Shown: positions 35,816-49,579, numbered from the stretch's first letter. The stretch is DNA of 64,000 nucleotides from Musa acuminata AAA Group (GCF_036884655.1 NC_088335.1:38996001-39060000), one strand, 5' to 3'. The notes: a model not told the origin generated them from the sequence alone. Numbers and translations: made by a program.

Positions 35816-36860
35816 CTAATGTAAAAAAAATAAATTATGTTAGGTAAAATTTGACATTAACCAAAAAAGAATTTAAGTTCTTAGTACTAATACGGTCAAT
35901 CAAGAAAAGAAAACCACAATTCGAAACTCTCAATGAAGGGAAGAAGACCAACCAATGTTTTTAGTTTAGAGTTAAATATTCAGTACAAAGAACGAACTAA
36001 TTCAATTCAACGTACACATACCAAAAACAAGCTTTCCCAGCTATTAGGTAAAATGTGTGTGGGGATATTTCTTTTGTTTAGCCTGAAGAAAATGGATTCA
36101 CGACTCGTCAGTTAACTTGCAACCGACTTTGGCTCTCATTACAAAGAAATTTTTGTAAGAAGCAAAAGTACCAATACATTTGCCTAACCTTCCACTCAAA
36201 TCATCAATAAAAATGGCAACAAAGATTATAAAAATAAAATCTTTCGAAATCGATCTTCTCTAACTGGCCACAATTTATTTTTGAGAAGAAGTCTCTTATT
36301 CACCTGCAATTGCCTAAGGAATCCATAACTGAATTAAAATGAAACAGAGCTCATACCTTTTTATCTCTAGTCAACGACACAGGAACCAATTTAATCTCCT
36401 CCCCTCTAACCTTCCCCCGGAAACAGTCTTTAGGTTCCAAATTTCCCACTAAATAGAGAAGACCAGATGGAAACAAAGCAAAGGTCAAACACAAATTCAT
36501 GGGGAAAACAAGTTTTCATTTCAAACAAAGTTTGTGAGAAGCCAAACTCATCTCACCTCCCACAAGCGCTCCGCGAGGACCGGCGACGAGCACCCACGCC
36601 GGGATCAAAGACCAGCGGAGAGATCGAAGGTCAAAACCGAGGCAGAACAGCTGGGGCTTTCGCTCACCCACCGATGCCCACCTCTCCTCTCCTTGACGAG
36701 AAGAAGGAGAGGAAGAGAGGGAGAAAGAAAGAAACGAGAGAGACTAGAACTTCCCGACGAAAGCGAAGACCACGGCGGGCGGGCGGGCGAGCGAGCGAGC
36801 GAGCGGTCGGGTAAAGAACAACGAAAGCAATTAATTAAGACTAAACAGACAACCGACGAC
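35816..36860 (-). other. Likely 5' UTR intron, 5' exon and proximal promoter of the kinase gene
   Basis: On the minus strand a good donor (AAAG|GTATGAG, 36357) and an acceptor (ACATTAG, 35816) define a probable 5' UTR intron of about 540 bp. The region to about 36820 is GA/GC-rich with GAGC and GGGC runs and short overlapping frames that are not genes. Confidence 0.5.
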
Positions 36861-37927
36861 CGCCTATGAGGTGGGTTGCACCGTTTGGCAGGCTCGAGAC
36901 CGTTGATTAAGCAATGCCCACGCTCACGTGCTCTGCACTTGCGTTGACGCGCGGGTGGAATCTTGGACGAGAATAACATCGAGGCCGTCCATCTCGTGTC
37001 GCTAATCTCAGCGTCATGTGGTTACGGACACGCCCCGGCCGGTAGGGCGGAAGACTCCGTCGGCTGTGCGACCGGGCCCCCCGACGGGCGCGCACTCCCA
37101 GAGTGGTCAACGTTGGCGGGTTTGAAAGCGACGTATCGCGAGAATTATTTTTTTATCGTACTGTCTTCTGCCGGCCATCAGTCGTAGAAAAAGGTGTTAC
37201 ATAAGTCGTCCCTTATGGCGAGGTTACATGTAAACAAGTGAAGAAGTTAAGTTAAATATAAGGCCAAATCTCGATGCAAGGTAGAATTATATAGTCAATC
37301 TCCATATTTAATTATATAATCATCATGATGATGTGGTGATCATCTTTAAAATAAAATTATTGCATTATCATCATCATCTTCTTCTTCTTCTTCTCCTTAT
37401 TTTTTTTTTAATCTTTAATCGTTGTCATGTCTTCATCAACTTCTTGTTGACACTATTATACATGAACCAAACCATCATCAAAGTAAATTTATCAAACCAT
37501 TTGATGTTAACCTTAGGGAATTTCTTGTTTTTGTGGTAACATCACTAGTCAAAGTAAGAGCATCGATTAATTACTCGTGTCTTAACAAAAATCTAAAAGT
37601 TTGGAATAAGTTGATGATTGAGAAGCAAAGGAGGATGATAATAGTATTACTCGACAAAAATATAAATTAAGATAAAGAAAAATAAAATATTGAAGGTACC
37701 AACGAGATAAAAAGGTGTTAAAATCGATAGTACGCCTATGCTTAGCTTATCCTACTCTAAAAGATCTTGACGCTTATCTTCTCTCAAATCAAATTCTCAA
37801 AATCTTTAAACCATTTAAAAGTTTGGTATGCTGATATATTAAGTAAAATTTTATGATTAGATAGGATTTAAGTCATTATCATATTTGAAATAAAAATCTT
37901 AGATTGGCCTATAAATAGAGAAGTAGT
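36861..37927. other. Intergenic DNA
   Basis: GC-rich to about 37190, then AT-rich with a (TTC)n run near 37378-37395. No gene recognised. Confidence 0.5.
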
Positions 37928-39657
37928 TGTTAGAAGAGGATAGAAGATAGAAATTATGGAAGAAGCTATATTCCTCATTGAGATATTCTCCCTATTTATA
38001 CAGGTTAGGAGGAAGAATTTCCCTTAATAGAGCAGTGAGATTTCTTGGAGAAATCTTATCTATTATCATGACCCCGCAAGATAATGCTCCTATCAAGGAT
38101 ACCGATCTTGGACCGATGCAATGGAGATTACGAGCGAGAGGCTTTGTGAGTGAGTCTGCTAATTGATCAATCGTATGTACATGAGAAACATGTAGTTGAC
38201 GTTAGACGACTTGATCTCGCACGAAGTGGAAGTCGATAACAATATATTTTATGCGAGAGTAGATCACTAGATTGGCGTATAGATAGGTTGCTCCGACATT
38301 ATCATAATATATTGTAGAAATAGGAGTGAAATTTATGTTGAGTTCCTTGAGCAGATTTGTGACCCAATTGAGTTATGTAGTGGCAGTGGCGATGATATGG
38401 TATTCAGCTTCAGTTGTAGACCGTGCGATTATTTTTTGCTTCTTAGAACTCCAACTAATTGGATTTGCTCCAAGGAAGACAATATACCCCGATGTAGATG
38501 TTCTATCATCAAAGTTTCCTGCCCAATCAACATCGGCAAAGGCATGAAGATGAAGTGGAGAGTGTTTATGGAGAAAGAGACCATGATTGAGGATCCCTTT
38601 AAGATATCGTAGGATTCGTTTGACTATAGACCAGTGCATAGTAGATGGCCACTGCATAAAATTGTGATAATTTGTTGACGGCAAATAAGATGTTTGGATG
38701 GGTGAGAGCTAAGTACTGCAAAGAGCCAACTACTTATCGGTATTGAGTGGGTTCCATAGCAGGACTTCCATCAGATAATTTAAGAGATTCACTAGTAGAG
38801 AGGGGAGTTATAACCACATTTGTGTCCTGCATATTTATCTTTGATAATAAATCTTGAATATACTTTCTTTGTGAGAGGAAGAGACATGAAGACGTGTATG
38901 TTGCTTCTACACCCAGAAAATAGTTCAAGATTCCTAGATCTTTAAGAGAGAATCGATTTGCCAATTGCTTGATGAATGCTTGGATCTCTATAGGATTATT
39001 GCCTGTGACAATAATGTCATCGACATACACCATAATATATATTGTACCTCTATGTTATTATCGTAGAAATAATGAGGTATCAGACTTTGAGTTGATAAAG
39101 CCAACTGAAGTAAAAATGAGCCAAGTTTAGTGTACCAGGCTCTTGGAGCCTAATGAAGTCTATAAATAGCTTTTTGAAGTTTGCAAACATGCATTGGATA
39201 CTAAGGATAAATGAAACCAGGAGGTTGTTGCATAAAAATATCTTTAATTAGAGTCCGCTGTAAAAAGGCATTATTAACATCTAATTATCGTAATTGCCGG
39301 ACTTTAGTAGTGGCCAAACTTAGGATAAGTCGGATTGTTATGGGATTAACAATGGGACTAAATGTCTTAGTGAAATCAACTCCAAGTCATTGATGAAACC
39401 CTTTGGCGACGAGACGTGCTTTATATCGGGCAACAGATCCATTTGGTTCCGCTTAATTCGAAAGACACACTTACACCCGATGATGTTTTATGTATGATGA
39501 AAGGGTATTAGGTTCCATGTTGAGTTATGGAAGAGGACATCATATTCCTTACATATGGCGTTACGCCAATATAAAGATTTTTGAGCTTGAGTAAAGGTGG
39601 TGGGTTCAATGGTATTAGATGAGGATTTTGTGATAGCATATAGGTCAAGGACTTGAC
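37928..39657 (-). mobile_element. 3' part of a copia element with a short LTR
   Basis: On the minus strand a degenerate RT-RNase H reading region leads into a 141-bp LTR (37928-38068). The LTR starts TGATAATAGATAAG, carries TATAAATAGG, and ends TCTTCTAACA. The 5' half is missing: the coding region stops at 39657, where a different LTR begins. Confidence 0.8.
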
Positions 39658-39712
39658 TGTTGGGAAATCTTGGGGGCGACATCAGATGCGTAGTGGAAGA
39701 ACAAGAAAACAA
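38069..39712 (-). pseudogene. Copia RT-RNase H remnant
   Basis: On the minus strand: start of the RT region (SQVLDLYAITKSS, then SLYWRNAICKEYD), a broken middle, the RT catalytic MVYVDDIIVTGN near 39033, KDLGILNYFLGVEA, RNase [42 protein letters not shown] near 38400, then DQLADSLTKPLARN near 38150. Pieces are separated by stops and frame changes, so it is non-functional. The frame runs a few codons into the neighbouring LTR end (to 39712). Confidence 0.88.
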
Positions 39713-41222
39713 AATCCCCGATTCCCAAAGAGATGTTCGTCGTCGTGCGAAGATTGGTGCGCAAAATCCGCGAAACTGAAAAACTACATATAGAGTAGAT
39801 TGTGTTACCTAGGGAGATCGTATATCCCTATTTCCTTGCAGATCTTTAAGAGAGGGTGAAGGAGGTCAAGCGTCATCCTCTCTAGTGGTGATCCACACAA
39901 CAGGGCTGCGACGAGGCTCCTCAAAACTCAAAGCCTGCTCTGAGGTGGAGAGGGGAAGGAGAATAGGAGAGGCAAGCAAAGACTCTAACCTATGAGGCTC
40001 TGAATCCCTCCTATTTATAGAGGTCCCCTGTCAAATCCTAATGGATCCTCCCCTAGTGGGTATTGGATCTGTATCCAATAACCCAAGCCTTTTAGATTAG
40101 TGCAATAATCTCTCATGGGCTCTTATTGGATCTCGTCCATGAGATCCAATAATTTAGGGGCTTATTGGATATCTAATAAGACAAGGGCTCTGTCGGATAT
40201 CTCATATCTGAATCTCTACTCATCGCAATGCCTATCATATGTGTGTGACCCTCTAGGCCCAATATCGAGCTGGCCGTGAGTCGTACCTGTCAGAACTCCT
40301 TCTAACTCAGTGAATTATTATCTCTGTAATAATTCACTCGACTCATCGACTACGGACGTACTAGGCCACTACACCGTAGTCCCTAGACGATACAAGGGAA
40401 TCCAATCCATTGGACCTACTTGTCCTCAATTACCGTGTACCTATAGTCCCTCATCCATCTAATATCCCAGAGACTGTATATCGAGCATGGTGCTATCAGA
40501 CCTAAACGGTTTCTACTCGAGTCTCGCTCTAATCGGATTCTCCCGAAGAACTCTTTTTCTCTCAACCCAAATGACCCTGGCCAGGGATTTGTTTGAGCAA
40601 GAATACATAGGATATTCCTCTCATGATGCCGAGAGTGGATGATCCTCTATCGACACTCAATAGCCCTCATAAGGTCGACTACCACTCCCAATGACCAGCT
40701 GTACTAATCTGGGATAGTTAAACCTATAAGTATGGTATCAAAGAGTGGAGCACTCATACATGACATCCTTGGTATCTCAAGTCTAAGGACCAAATATACC
40801 ACTAGGACTACGGAATCGCTGTCTGACAATAAGGCATCATCAACCATCCAGCATTCCGTAAGTGGATCAATCAGTGAACTCATTCTCCAATGAGCACCTA
40901 TACTGTATCCCTAGTGTCCCTACACGAGCAGCTATGAGACCAGTTGCATTCATCATATGGACGGGTATACAACACACCAGTCTGTCCGGTTATCACGATG
41001 TCCCTCTCGAGTAATCTATGACCGGGATTATTTATGATATGTGTTTAAAGGCGAATCGGTCTTATTATCATGATTTCATCACGATCCGATTTTCATTGCA
41101 CGGATCTAAGGACATCACAATATATACATGCATATATGCAATAGTCAATATAAAGTGATAAATGTCAAGATATAATATGCCATCACTCATGTGATTGGCT
41201 TGCTGGGCACCTATGACTAGCA
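39658..41222 (-). repeat. Solo or orphan LTR, about 1565 bp
   Basis: Plus-strand ends are TGTTGGGAAATC and ATGACTAGCA. Minus orientation is suggested by TATAAATAGGAGG about 345 bp before its minus-strand end (near 40005-40020). The left flank is copia RT sequence; the right flank is the last 77 bp of element A's 5' LTR. No matching 5-bp target duplication was found, so the junctions are probably rearranged. No coding capacity. Confidence 0.75.
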
Positions 41223-41349
41223 CTTTATATGAAATCGAAGAATTTTTCACTGCACTAATTCACACACCCACCCCCCCTCTTAGTGCCGCTCTTGATCCTA
41301 TTGGTATCAGAGTAAGGTTCACTCTCATTTAGTTTAAAACCCAATAGAG

Positions 41350-42240
41350 ATGGTATTTGCCGGCAACCACGAGGGTCATTCAATTACACATCTACCCATA
41401 TTCAATGGGACGGATTACATATATTAGAAGATTAGAATGAGGATCTTTCTAATTTCAATGGATTTCGAATTATAGAATATTATAGAAAATGAGTTTCAAA
41501 AGTCTTCTCTTCCAATGAACGATTGAAATGAGTTGGAGAAGAAGACTTTCGCTTTAAACACCAAGGCTATGAATGTCTTATTCTGTACTTAAGATAAAAA
41601 CGAGTTCAATCGTGTGTCTATTTGTGAAACGACTTTTGATATTTGGCATACACTCAAAGTGACTCATGAAGGCACTAGTAGAGTGAATGAGTCAAAAATT
41701 AATCTTTTAGTGCACACTTATGAATTGTTTCGGATGAAACCAAGTGAGACCATTGGAGATATGTACACCCGATTTACGGATGTCGTTAATAGTCTAAAAG
41801 GACTTGGTAAAAGTTTCTCGGATTTTGAACTTGTTAATAAAATTTTAAGATCCCTTCCAAAGAGTTGGGACCCTAAAGTAATGGTCATTTAAGAGGCCAA
41901 GGACTTAAATAACTTTCCCCTCGAAGAACTAATCGAGTCACTAATGACCTATGAAATGATGTGTAATGCTCATGAAGAGCTTGAGAATAACCTTTTAAAG
42001 AACAGAAAGGATATGACACTAAGAACTCAAGAAGATCACTTGAAAGAAAATAAAGTGATGAGGACCTTGATGATGACTTAGCACTCTTAATAAAAAAGTT
42101 TAAAAAATTTATAAAAATGAATACATTTAAAAATAATATAAAATATATTTAAACCCAAGAAAGATCAAGTAATATATTACGAATGCAAGAAGCCGAGACA
42201 TTACAAGAGCAAATGTCCCCTAGCTAAGAAGAAGCAACCA
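41350..42240 (+). pseudogene. Element A gag
   Basis: Starts MVFAGNHEGHSITHLP, then IFNGTDYI, and continues through several stops. The best open part is 41614-41892 (FDIWHTLKVTHEGTSRV, INLLVHTYELFRMKP, then MYTRFTDVVNSLKGLG). A zinc-knuckle remnant (YYECKKPRHYKSKCP) lies near 42176-42220. At least five in-frame stops or shifts were seen, so no capsid protein could be made from it. Confidence 0.85.
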
Positions 42241-45200
42241 AAGAAGAAGAGATGGTACCTTGATAGTGGATGCTCAAGGTATATGACCGGAGATCCATCT
42301 CAATTCTCTAAGCTCACTAGTATAGACGAAAGATATGTCACCTTCGGAGACAATAAGGGTAAAATTATTGGCAAAGGAACCATAGGTAACGAATCCAACT
42401 TTTTTATTGAAGATGTGTTATTGGTTGATGGCTTAACGCATTACCTTTTGAGCATTAGTCAATTGTGTGATAAAGGATATATCGCTAGATTTGAATCCAA
42501 TGCTTGCATTATTGAAAAACCACACAAAACACATCTATGATTGCCCTAAAACAAAATAATATATACACTATCAACATTAATGATCTTTGTAATGAAATAT
42601 GTTTTTTAGTTTTGAATGACGATGCTTGGTTTTGGCATAAGAGATTAGGTCATGCTAGCATGAAACTAATCTCTCAAATCTCATCTAAAGAACTTATAAG
42701 AGGAATTCCTCACATTAAGTTTATTAAAGACAATGTGTGTGATGCATATCAACTAGGAAAATAAATAAAAGGTAGTTTCAATCTAAAGAACTAAATAAGC
42801 ACTTCTAGACCATTACAATTGATCCATATGGATTTGTTCGGACTAATTGCTACATTAAGCCTAGGAGATAGCAAATACGCCTTTGTTATCATGGATAATT
42901 ATAGTAGATACACATATAATTACCTTTTGGCACACAAAAGTGATTGCTTTAGGTATTTTTCTAAGTTTTGTAAACTTGTTCAAAACGAAAAGGGTTTTAT
43001 GATTTCGAAGTGATCACAGTGGTGAATTTCAAAATTGTGATTTCTAAGACTTTTGTGAATCTAATGGATACAATCATAATTTTTCTATTCCAAGAAATCC
43101 TCAACAAAATGGGATAGTAAAAAGAAAAAATAAAAACTTACAAGAAATGGCAAGAACCATGTTAAACGAATATAGCCTACCCAAATATTTTTGGGCCAAA
43201 GCTGTAAATGCAGCATGCTATGTTATAAATAGGGTTTTAGTAAGACCACTACTTTCCAAAACTCCTTATGAGTTGTGGAACAATAAAAAACCCAACGTTT
43301 CATACTTTAAAGTTTTCAAGTGTAAATGTTTTATTTTGAATGAAAAAGATACGTTAGGAAAGTTTGATGCTAAATCCGATGAAGGAATTTTTCTTAGTTA
43401 TTCTTCTATTTCTAAGGCTTTTCATATCTTTAACAAAAGAACTTTGGTTATAGAAGAATCTATTCATGTGGTTTTTAATGAAGTTTCCGAAGTTAAGAAA
43501 ATTGATTTAGATGATGATCTTAATTTTGATACTTTGAATTTAAATGAATACATTTCTCTATCTAGCAACTTGGATGCATCTTTTTCCGAAACATCCTTAC
43601 CCAAGGAATGTAATGTAGATGCTCATCTCAAGGAGCTAATCATAGGAGACACATCTAAAGGGGTTCAAACTCGTTCTTCTCTTAAGAATTTTATATCAAC
43701 ATCATTTTTCTGTCTCAAATTGAACCTTAATGCATTGATGATGCCTTGAAAGATGATTCATGGGTTATCGCAATGCAAGAAGAGTTGAATCAATTTGAGA
43801 GAAATGAGGTATTGAAACTTATTCCTAGGCTAAATGACCATTTAGTTATTGGTACTAAATGGGTCTTTAGAAACAAGCAAGATGAATTTGGTATCGTGGT
43901 TAGAAATAAGGTTAGATTAGTGGTCAAGGGTTTCAACTAAAAAGAAGGTATCGATTACGAAGAAACCTTCGCTCTTGTGGCTCGATTAGAAGCCATAAGG
44001 ATGCTTCTTACCTATGCTAGTAGTAATAATTTTAAGTTGTTTCAAATAGATGTTAAAAGTGTTTTTCTTAATGTCTTCATTTCTGAAGAAGTTTATGTTG
44101 AACAACCTCCTGGATTTGAGAATGATAATTTATCTAATCATGTGTTTAAATTGACTAAAGCTCTCTATGGATTGAAACAAGCCATAAGGGCTTGGTATAA
44201 GAGACTTAGCTCATTTCTTATTTAAAATAATTTCTCTAAATGCAAGGTCGATACCATATTATTTATTAAAAAATTTAAAAATAATTTTTTTATTGTTCAA
44301 ATTTATGTTGATGATATTATTTTCGGTTCTATGAATGAATCTTTATATGAATCATTTGCAAAGAGTATGAGTTTAGAATTTGAAATGAGTTTGATAGGGG
44401 AACTAACCTTCTTTTTAGGCTTATAAATTAAACAACTTAGTAATGATATTTTTCTTAGTCAAACAAAATATACTTTAGATTTCCTAAAAAGATTTAATAT
44501 AGATAGCTCAAAGGCTATCAATACTCTTATGAGTACCTCCACTAAGTTAGACATTGACGAAAGTAGAGAAGGTTTTGATCAAAAAACTTATAGAGGTATG
44601 ATAGGTAGTTTACTATACCTCACCGTAACAAGACCGGATATCATGTTTAACGTAGGACTTTATGCTAAGTTTCAATCTAATCCTAAGCTATCTCATCTTA
44701 AAGTAGTTAAAAGAATCTTTAGATAACTTAAAGGAACCACTAATCTAGGATCATGGTATCCAAAATCTAAAAACCTTGAGTTAATTGCTTATGCTGATGC
44801 GGATTTCGGTGGATGTAGATTAGATAGAAAAAGCACATCCAAAACATATCAATTCTTAGGTCATGCACTTGTCTCTTGGTCTTCTAAGAAACAAAACTTG
44901 GTTGCACTATCTACAACCGAAGTCGAATACATTGCGGCTAGTGCATGTTGTGCATAAATTGTATAGATGAAAAATACATTAGAAGATTATAGAATTTATC
45001 TTAAGAATATTCCCATAAAATGTGATAATACAAGTGCAATATGTTTAGCGAAAAATCATATTCAACACTCTAGAACTAAACATATTGATATTAGGCATCA
45101 TTTCATAAGAGATCATGTTAATAATCATGATGTAATATTAGAATTCATTGATACGAAGCATTAATTGGCCGATATCTTTACAAAACCCTTAAATGAAGAA

Positions 45201-45254
45201 CAATTTGATTTCATTATAAGAGAAATAGGCATATTAAAATGTCCGAATGCATGA
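42241..45254 (+). pseudogene. Element A pol (protease, integrase, RT, RNase H)
   Basis: Protease WYLDSGCSRYMTGDPSQF near 42253 (DSG active site changed only downstream). GAG-pre-integrase WHKRLGHASMKL near 42630. Integrase DNYSRYT near 42895 with a stop after MISK. Integrase C-terminal part at 43147-43749, in a different frame. RT from 43746 (GTKWVFRNKQDE, IDVKSVFLN where functional copies have KxAFLNG, LYGLKQ, YVDDIIFGS near 44307). RNase H ADADFGG near 44793 and LADIFTKPL near 45165. Stops at several points, for example after 43940, 44225, 44726 and 45164. Dead copy. Confidence 0.9.
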
Positions 45255-46442
45255 GTTGTTATATTTTTTTCGGACTATCTTTATGTATCAAGCTTTCATG
45301 AATTTATGTTGTATCAAGTTTATTCCATACACTTGCTCCATCATATAATGATGTTTGATACACTTGGTCCCTTCACCCATTGAACTTATTGACAAATGCA
45401 TCTCTCACGGATTTCACTCTTATGAATTTTTACTGAGAAATGGATGTGATACGATGCTCCTCTCATTATGAAGATTTATTCATGGAATTTCTTTTATCCT
45501 TTATATGATAATTCTTTTACATGAATTCTTCCTTACTCTTCTCATGAAGGAAGAATTTTTATGAATTTTTAGTATGAGATGATAACTTGGAAGAGTGAAG
45601 ATTTGATTTCACATGAATATCTTGATCATTTCTCTTTATTAAAATTGAAGCATGATTTAATGAAACTCATTTATTGTTTTTGACATGACTCAAATCCTTT
45701 CATGAATTTGGGTCTTCATGGATTCCTTCCTTACCCTTCTTCCTTTTCTTGTTCTTATGACAAAGGAAGAAAGAGACTTGTATAACTGAAGAAGAACAAA
45801 AAAGCGCTTGAGTAAAAATGTTAGCTTATTCAAAGAAAAATTATCATGCAAAGTTTTGCTTGCCTTCATTTATTGCTTGCATACATTCATTGTGAAACTT
45901 GCTTGAATGTTTACCACACTTGCATTATTAAATTATTTTCCTTTTTGTTGATGACAAAGGAGGAGAAATATGGCAAATTGATGACAACTTGATATATTAA
46001 ACAATGTGTAAAATGTACTGCATTGTAGATACTTGATAAATGTCTTTCATTATGTTAAGATATCATAAACTCAACTTGCTATTTACAATTGATATCTTGC
46101 CATGGATTGATGAATTGTTATCTTTTATCAAGAATTGTCATCTTGTTAAAATTCATATTCGAAATTCATAAATAATGATTGAGTATCATTGGACTTGAAA
46201 ATGGATGTCATGCCTTGACATCATTTTCACAAATATGAAGCATCATATTTTGAATTGGTAAATCATGATAAGTATCATAATATGCATGTTGATAAGTTTA
46301 AAAGAACTTAACTTATCGGTTTGATGCTTGAATTCAATGACCTTGAATTCAAGAATGTATTTTCTCAAGTATGACATATAGATAGAGGGAGTTAAGGTCA
46401 ACTAAGTTATCAATTGATTGTCATCATAAAAAAAGGAGAGAT
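45255..46442 (+). other. Element A non-coding tail and polypurine tract
   Basis: AT-rich, no env-like frame. It contains GTTGATGACAAAGGAGGAG and GAGGGAGTTAAGGTCAACT, both matched in the tail of element B, and ends in AAAAAAGGAGAGAT directly before the LTR. Confidence 0.75.
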
Positions 46443-47737
46443 TGTTGAATCTCGGATTTTGATGATGAAATCAATTGTAAATTATTTGATCTAATCTATA
46501 TGTTGAGAAAAGTATGTAGGATTAACTACGATAGTAGTAAGACATAAAGCAAGTGTTGTGCTGTCGGAGTCAAGATCGAGATCTTGTTGGAAGTTTAAGA
46601 GTTCGTCGGAAGTTCGGACGTTCGTCGGAAGTTCTGCCGGAACCAACCGAGAAGTCCAGGAGCTTGCCAAAGAGGCTCATTGGAACTCACCAAGAAGATC
46701 GTCGTAAAGTCCCGGAGCTTGCCAGGAGTCCGCCAGAACATTGCCGAGAGTTCGTCGAAAGATCGCCAGAAGATCGTCGGAAGAGCAATTGACGTACCGG
46801 AACAAGAGTACTTTGATTATGTCTTAGTTATTGTAGTTAGATAGTAGATTGAGTTAGGATTGGGAGGTACTCCTACTAACTCAGTTAGGGGCCAACTAGG
46901 CCCTTAATAGGGATGAATTGGGCCGGATTGAATAGCCCATTCAGCCCCTGAAATCAGGGCTGGCAATGGTATCGCTTGGGAGACCAAGTCTCCCAAGTGG
47001 TCTGGGCGGTAGTACAGCTGGCAGTTAATGCTGCAGCGATGGTACCACCCCTGTCAGGCGATGGTACCGCCAGAGCTTGGTCTCTAAACTCTGTCAAGAG
47101 ATGGTATCGCCTAGATTAGGTGGTAGTACCACCTAGTGTCACGTGTCAGGCGGTGGTACTGCTAGTACCCCAGAAATTCGGGATGAGACACTTTTTGGCT
47201 CCATTTTTGAAGCCATTGGGGCCTATAAATACCCTACCTTTTTCTGCATGAAAGGGTAACAAAGTGCTATTATATGTGTGAAAAATTCTAAGTGTTTGGG
47301 GTGTGAAAAGTGTTATAAAATTGAGAAGAATTCTCCTCCTCCCTCTCTTAGCCTTCTAACTATGCAAAAAAGAGGAGTGAGACTTGTAAGGGTTGTCTCC
47401 TAAACCCGGCCAAAGGAGAAAGAGCTGTAAAAGGTTGTTGGTCTTCGCCTATTGAAGGAAGGCCTTTAGTGGACATCGGTGACCTCGACGGAGGAGGAAT
47501 CCGAAGTGGACGTAGGTCTTATTGATTGAACCACTCTAAATTCTGGTTTACTTTTCCTTTTATACAATTTATTTTACTACAAACCTCCTTGAGCTTCTCC
47601 TTACATTTTTACGAAAGTTTTAAGTTCAACATCTTTCCGAAATGATTTGAATCGAGACGAACTTTATACGAAATCAAAGAATTTTCCACTGCACTAATTC
47701 ACCCCCCTCCCTCTTAGTGCCGCTCTTGATCCTAACA
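46443..47737 (+). repeat. Element A 3' LTR
   Basis: 1295 bp from TGTTGAATCTCGG to GATCCTAACA. It contains a cluster of GGT(A/G)GTACC(A/G)CC words (about 46960-47165), a TATA box CCTATAAATACC near 47222, and GAAGGAAGGCC-type sequence downstream. Related to, but clearly different from, the LTRs of B. Confidence 0.85.
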
Positions 47738-48031
47738 ATTGCATGCATCATTCCAAATCATAAATATTTCAAATTATCATGGTATCAAAATATTAAAGTA
47801 CATTACATCCTACTATGTAACTTTTTATTGTATGCATCATCATAATATCATGAGTATTTCATGGATCATGAATATTGAAAGAACCAATTAGTCACATCAT
47901 TGCATGCATCATTTCAAAACATAAGTATTTTAAATCATGATGGTATCAAAATATCAAAGTACATTACATCCTACCATGTATGATCATTATAACTTGTCAT
48001 TATATATATCATCATAATATCATGAGTATTT
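47738..48031 (-). mobile_element. Left piece of element C, with an internal 155-bp duplication
   Basis: ATTGCATGCATCATT at 47738 and again at 47893 starts two similar copies, each ending CATAATATCATGAGTATTT. The second copy is cut by element B. Removing B and one TATTT rejoins it to 54272, giving GAGTATTTCATG exactly as in the first copy. This shows the piece and the DNA right of B were once continuous. Confidence 0.75.
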
Positions 48032-49579
48032 TGTTGAATCTCAGATTTTGATGATGAAACCAATTGATAGTATTTATGATTTGATCTACATTTTTGAGTG
48101 ACACGGGAAACTTTGATCAGGGAGAGACAATTGAAGTAGGAAAAATCATGTTGGGCTGGAGAAAAATATATCAGAAGATTGGACGTCGAGCCGAAGAATT
48201 GGTCGACGTATCGATAGAAGGCTTTGGGCCATGAGTTCGGGCATCGGGCCAAAAAAAGTGGATATTGCACTAAGGAAATTAAAGTTGTGGAGGTCAACTA
48301 GTCGATTGGGCAATAGGCCGCAAGAGAGGACGATGCGTCGAACAATCGGACAAGGTGTTAATGAACCAATGACATGTCGGACAACATCTGATTAGCTTAG
48401 TATTAATTATCTAGATCGAAATAGATTTTTATATGTGTAGGATTAACTACGATAATAATGCATAAAGCAAAATGAAGTCCCGGAGTCAAGAACGTGATTT
48501 CGTTGGGAGTTCGAGAGTTCGTCGGAAGTTCTACCGGAGTCTAGGAACTTGCCAAAGAAGCTCATCGGAACTCGCCAAGAAGATCGTTGTAAAGTCTAGG
48601 AGCTTGCCGGGAGTCCGCTGGAACATTACTGAGAGATCGTCGGAAGTTCGCCGGAAGCTCGCTGGAAGAAACCTAGACTTACGGACTTGATTAGCTTAGT
48701 AAATGACTTAGATTTTATAGTTAGCATATAATTGGGATTGAAATTGGGCCAACCTAATTAGGGGCTAGTTGGGCCCATGTATAGAATGTGTTGGGCCAAG
48801 TGAAAGGCCCAAACAGTGACTCAATAGGTGGCACCATCGTGGCATAGTCTTCGAGATAGTGTCAAGCGATGGTACCATCGATCAAGGCGGTGGTACCGCC
48901 CAGACATAGTCTCTAAGAGGCTGTCAGGTGGTGGTATCACCTAGTGCAGGGTGTCAGGTGATGGTACCACCAGACTGGGCGATGGTACCGCCTAGTATTA
49001 GTGTCAGTGTCAGACTAACACTAGCGGTGGTATCGCTCATACCCAGGAAACCCGGGATGAGACATTTTTAGGCTCTAAATTTGAATCAACTTAAAACCTA
49101 TAAATACCCCTCTCATCCCTAGTTAACTTACACAAGTATTAAGAGTGAAAAAGAAAAGAAACGATGCTGTAATTTTGTGTGGACTCCTCTCAAAAGATCT
49201 AAGTGTTAGTATAGTTTGAGAGAGGAGTAAGTGGGGGTGTAAGGGTTATCTCCTAAACTCAGTAAAATGAGAAAGAGCTGTAAAAGGTGGTTGATCTTCG
49301 CCTATTGAAGAAAGACCGATAGTGGATGCCGATGGCATCGACGGAAGAGGAATCGATGGAGTGGATGTAGGTCACGATGACCAAACCACTATAAAATCTG
49401 GTTTATCTTTCTTTTGAGCAATTTACTTTAAACTGCAAACAACCTTCAATACATTTACAAACTCGCTTTCAACTTAAGCATCTTTATGATTCGGTTTTTA
49501 TCGTACAAAAAATTTCAAAACCGACATAGTTTTATTGTTGCGCTAATTCACCCCTCTTAGTGTCGACTCGTTCCTAACA
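48032..49579 (+). repeat. Element B 5' LTR
   Basis: 1548 bp, TGTTGAATCTCAG...TTCCTAACA. TATA box CCTATAAATACCCC near 49098; GGTACC-centred palindromic words at 48840-49035; TGTGTGGACTCCTCTC in the transcribed part. Confidence 0.9.

Larger units (their letters stand above)
41223..47737 (+). mobile_element. Element A: decayed SIRE/Maximus-like copia
   Basis: Order on the plus strand: 77-bp end of the 5' LTR (41223-41299), TGGTATCAGAG primer site at about 41301, gag, protease, integrase, RT, RNase H, a non-coding tail of about 1.2 kb, a purine tract (AAAAAAGGAGAGAT), and a 3' LTR of 1295 bp. The domain order PR-INT-RT-RH makes it copia. Long LTRs and a long tail after pol suggest the SIRE/Maximus lineage. 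Many stops and frame changes make it non-functional. Confidence 0.88.

Noticed and set aside
36467..37187. Arg-rich frames on both strands upstream of the kinase
   Set aside because: They arise from GA/GC-rich 5' UTR and promoter DNA with simple GAGC/GGGC runs.
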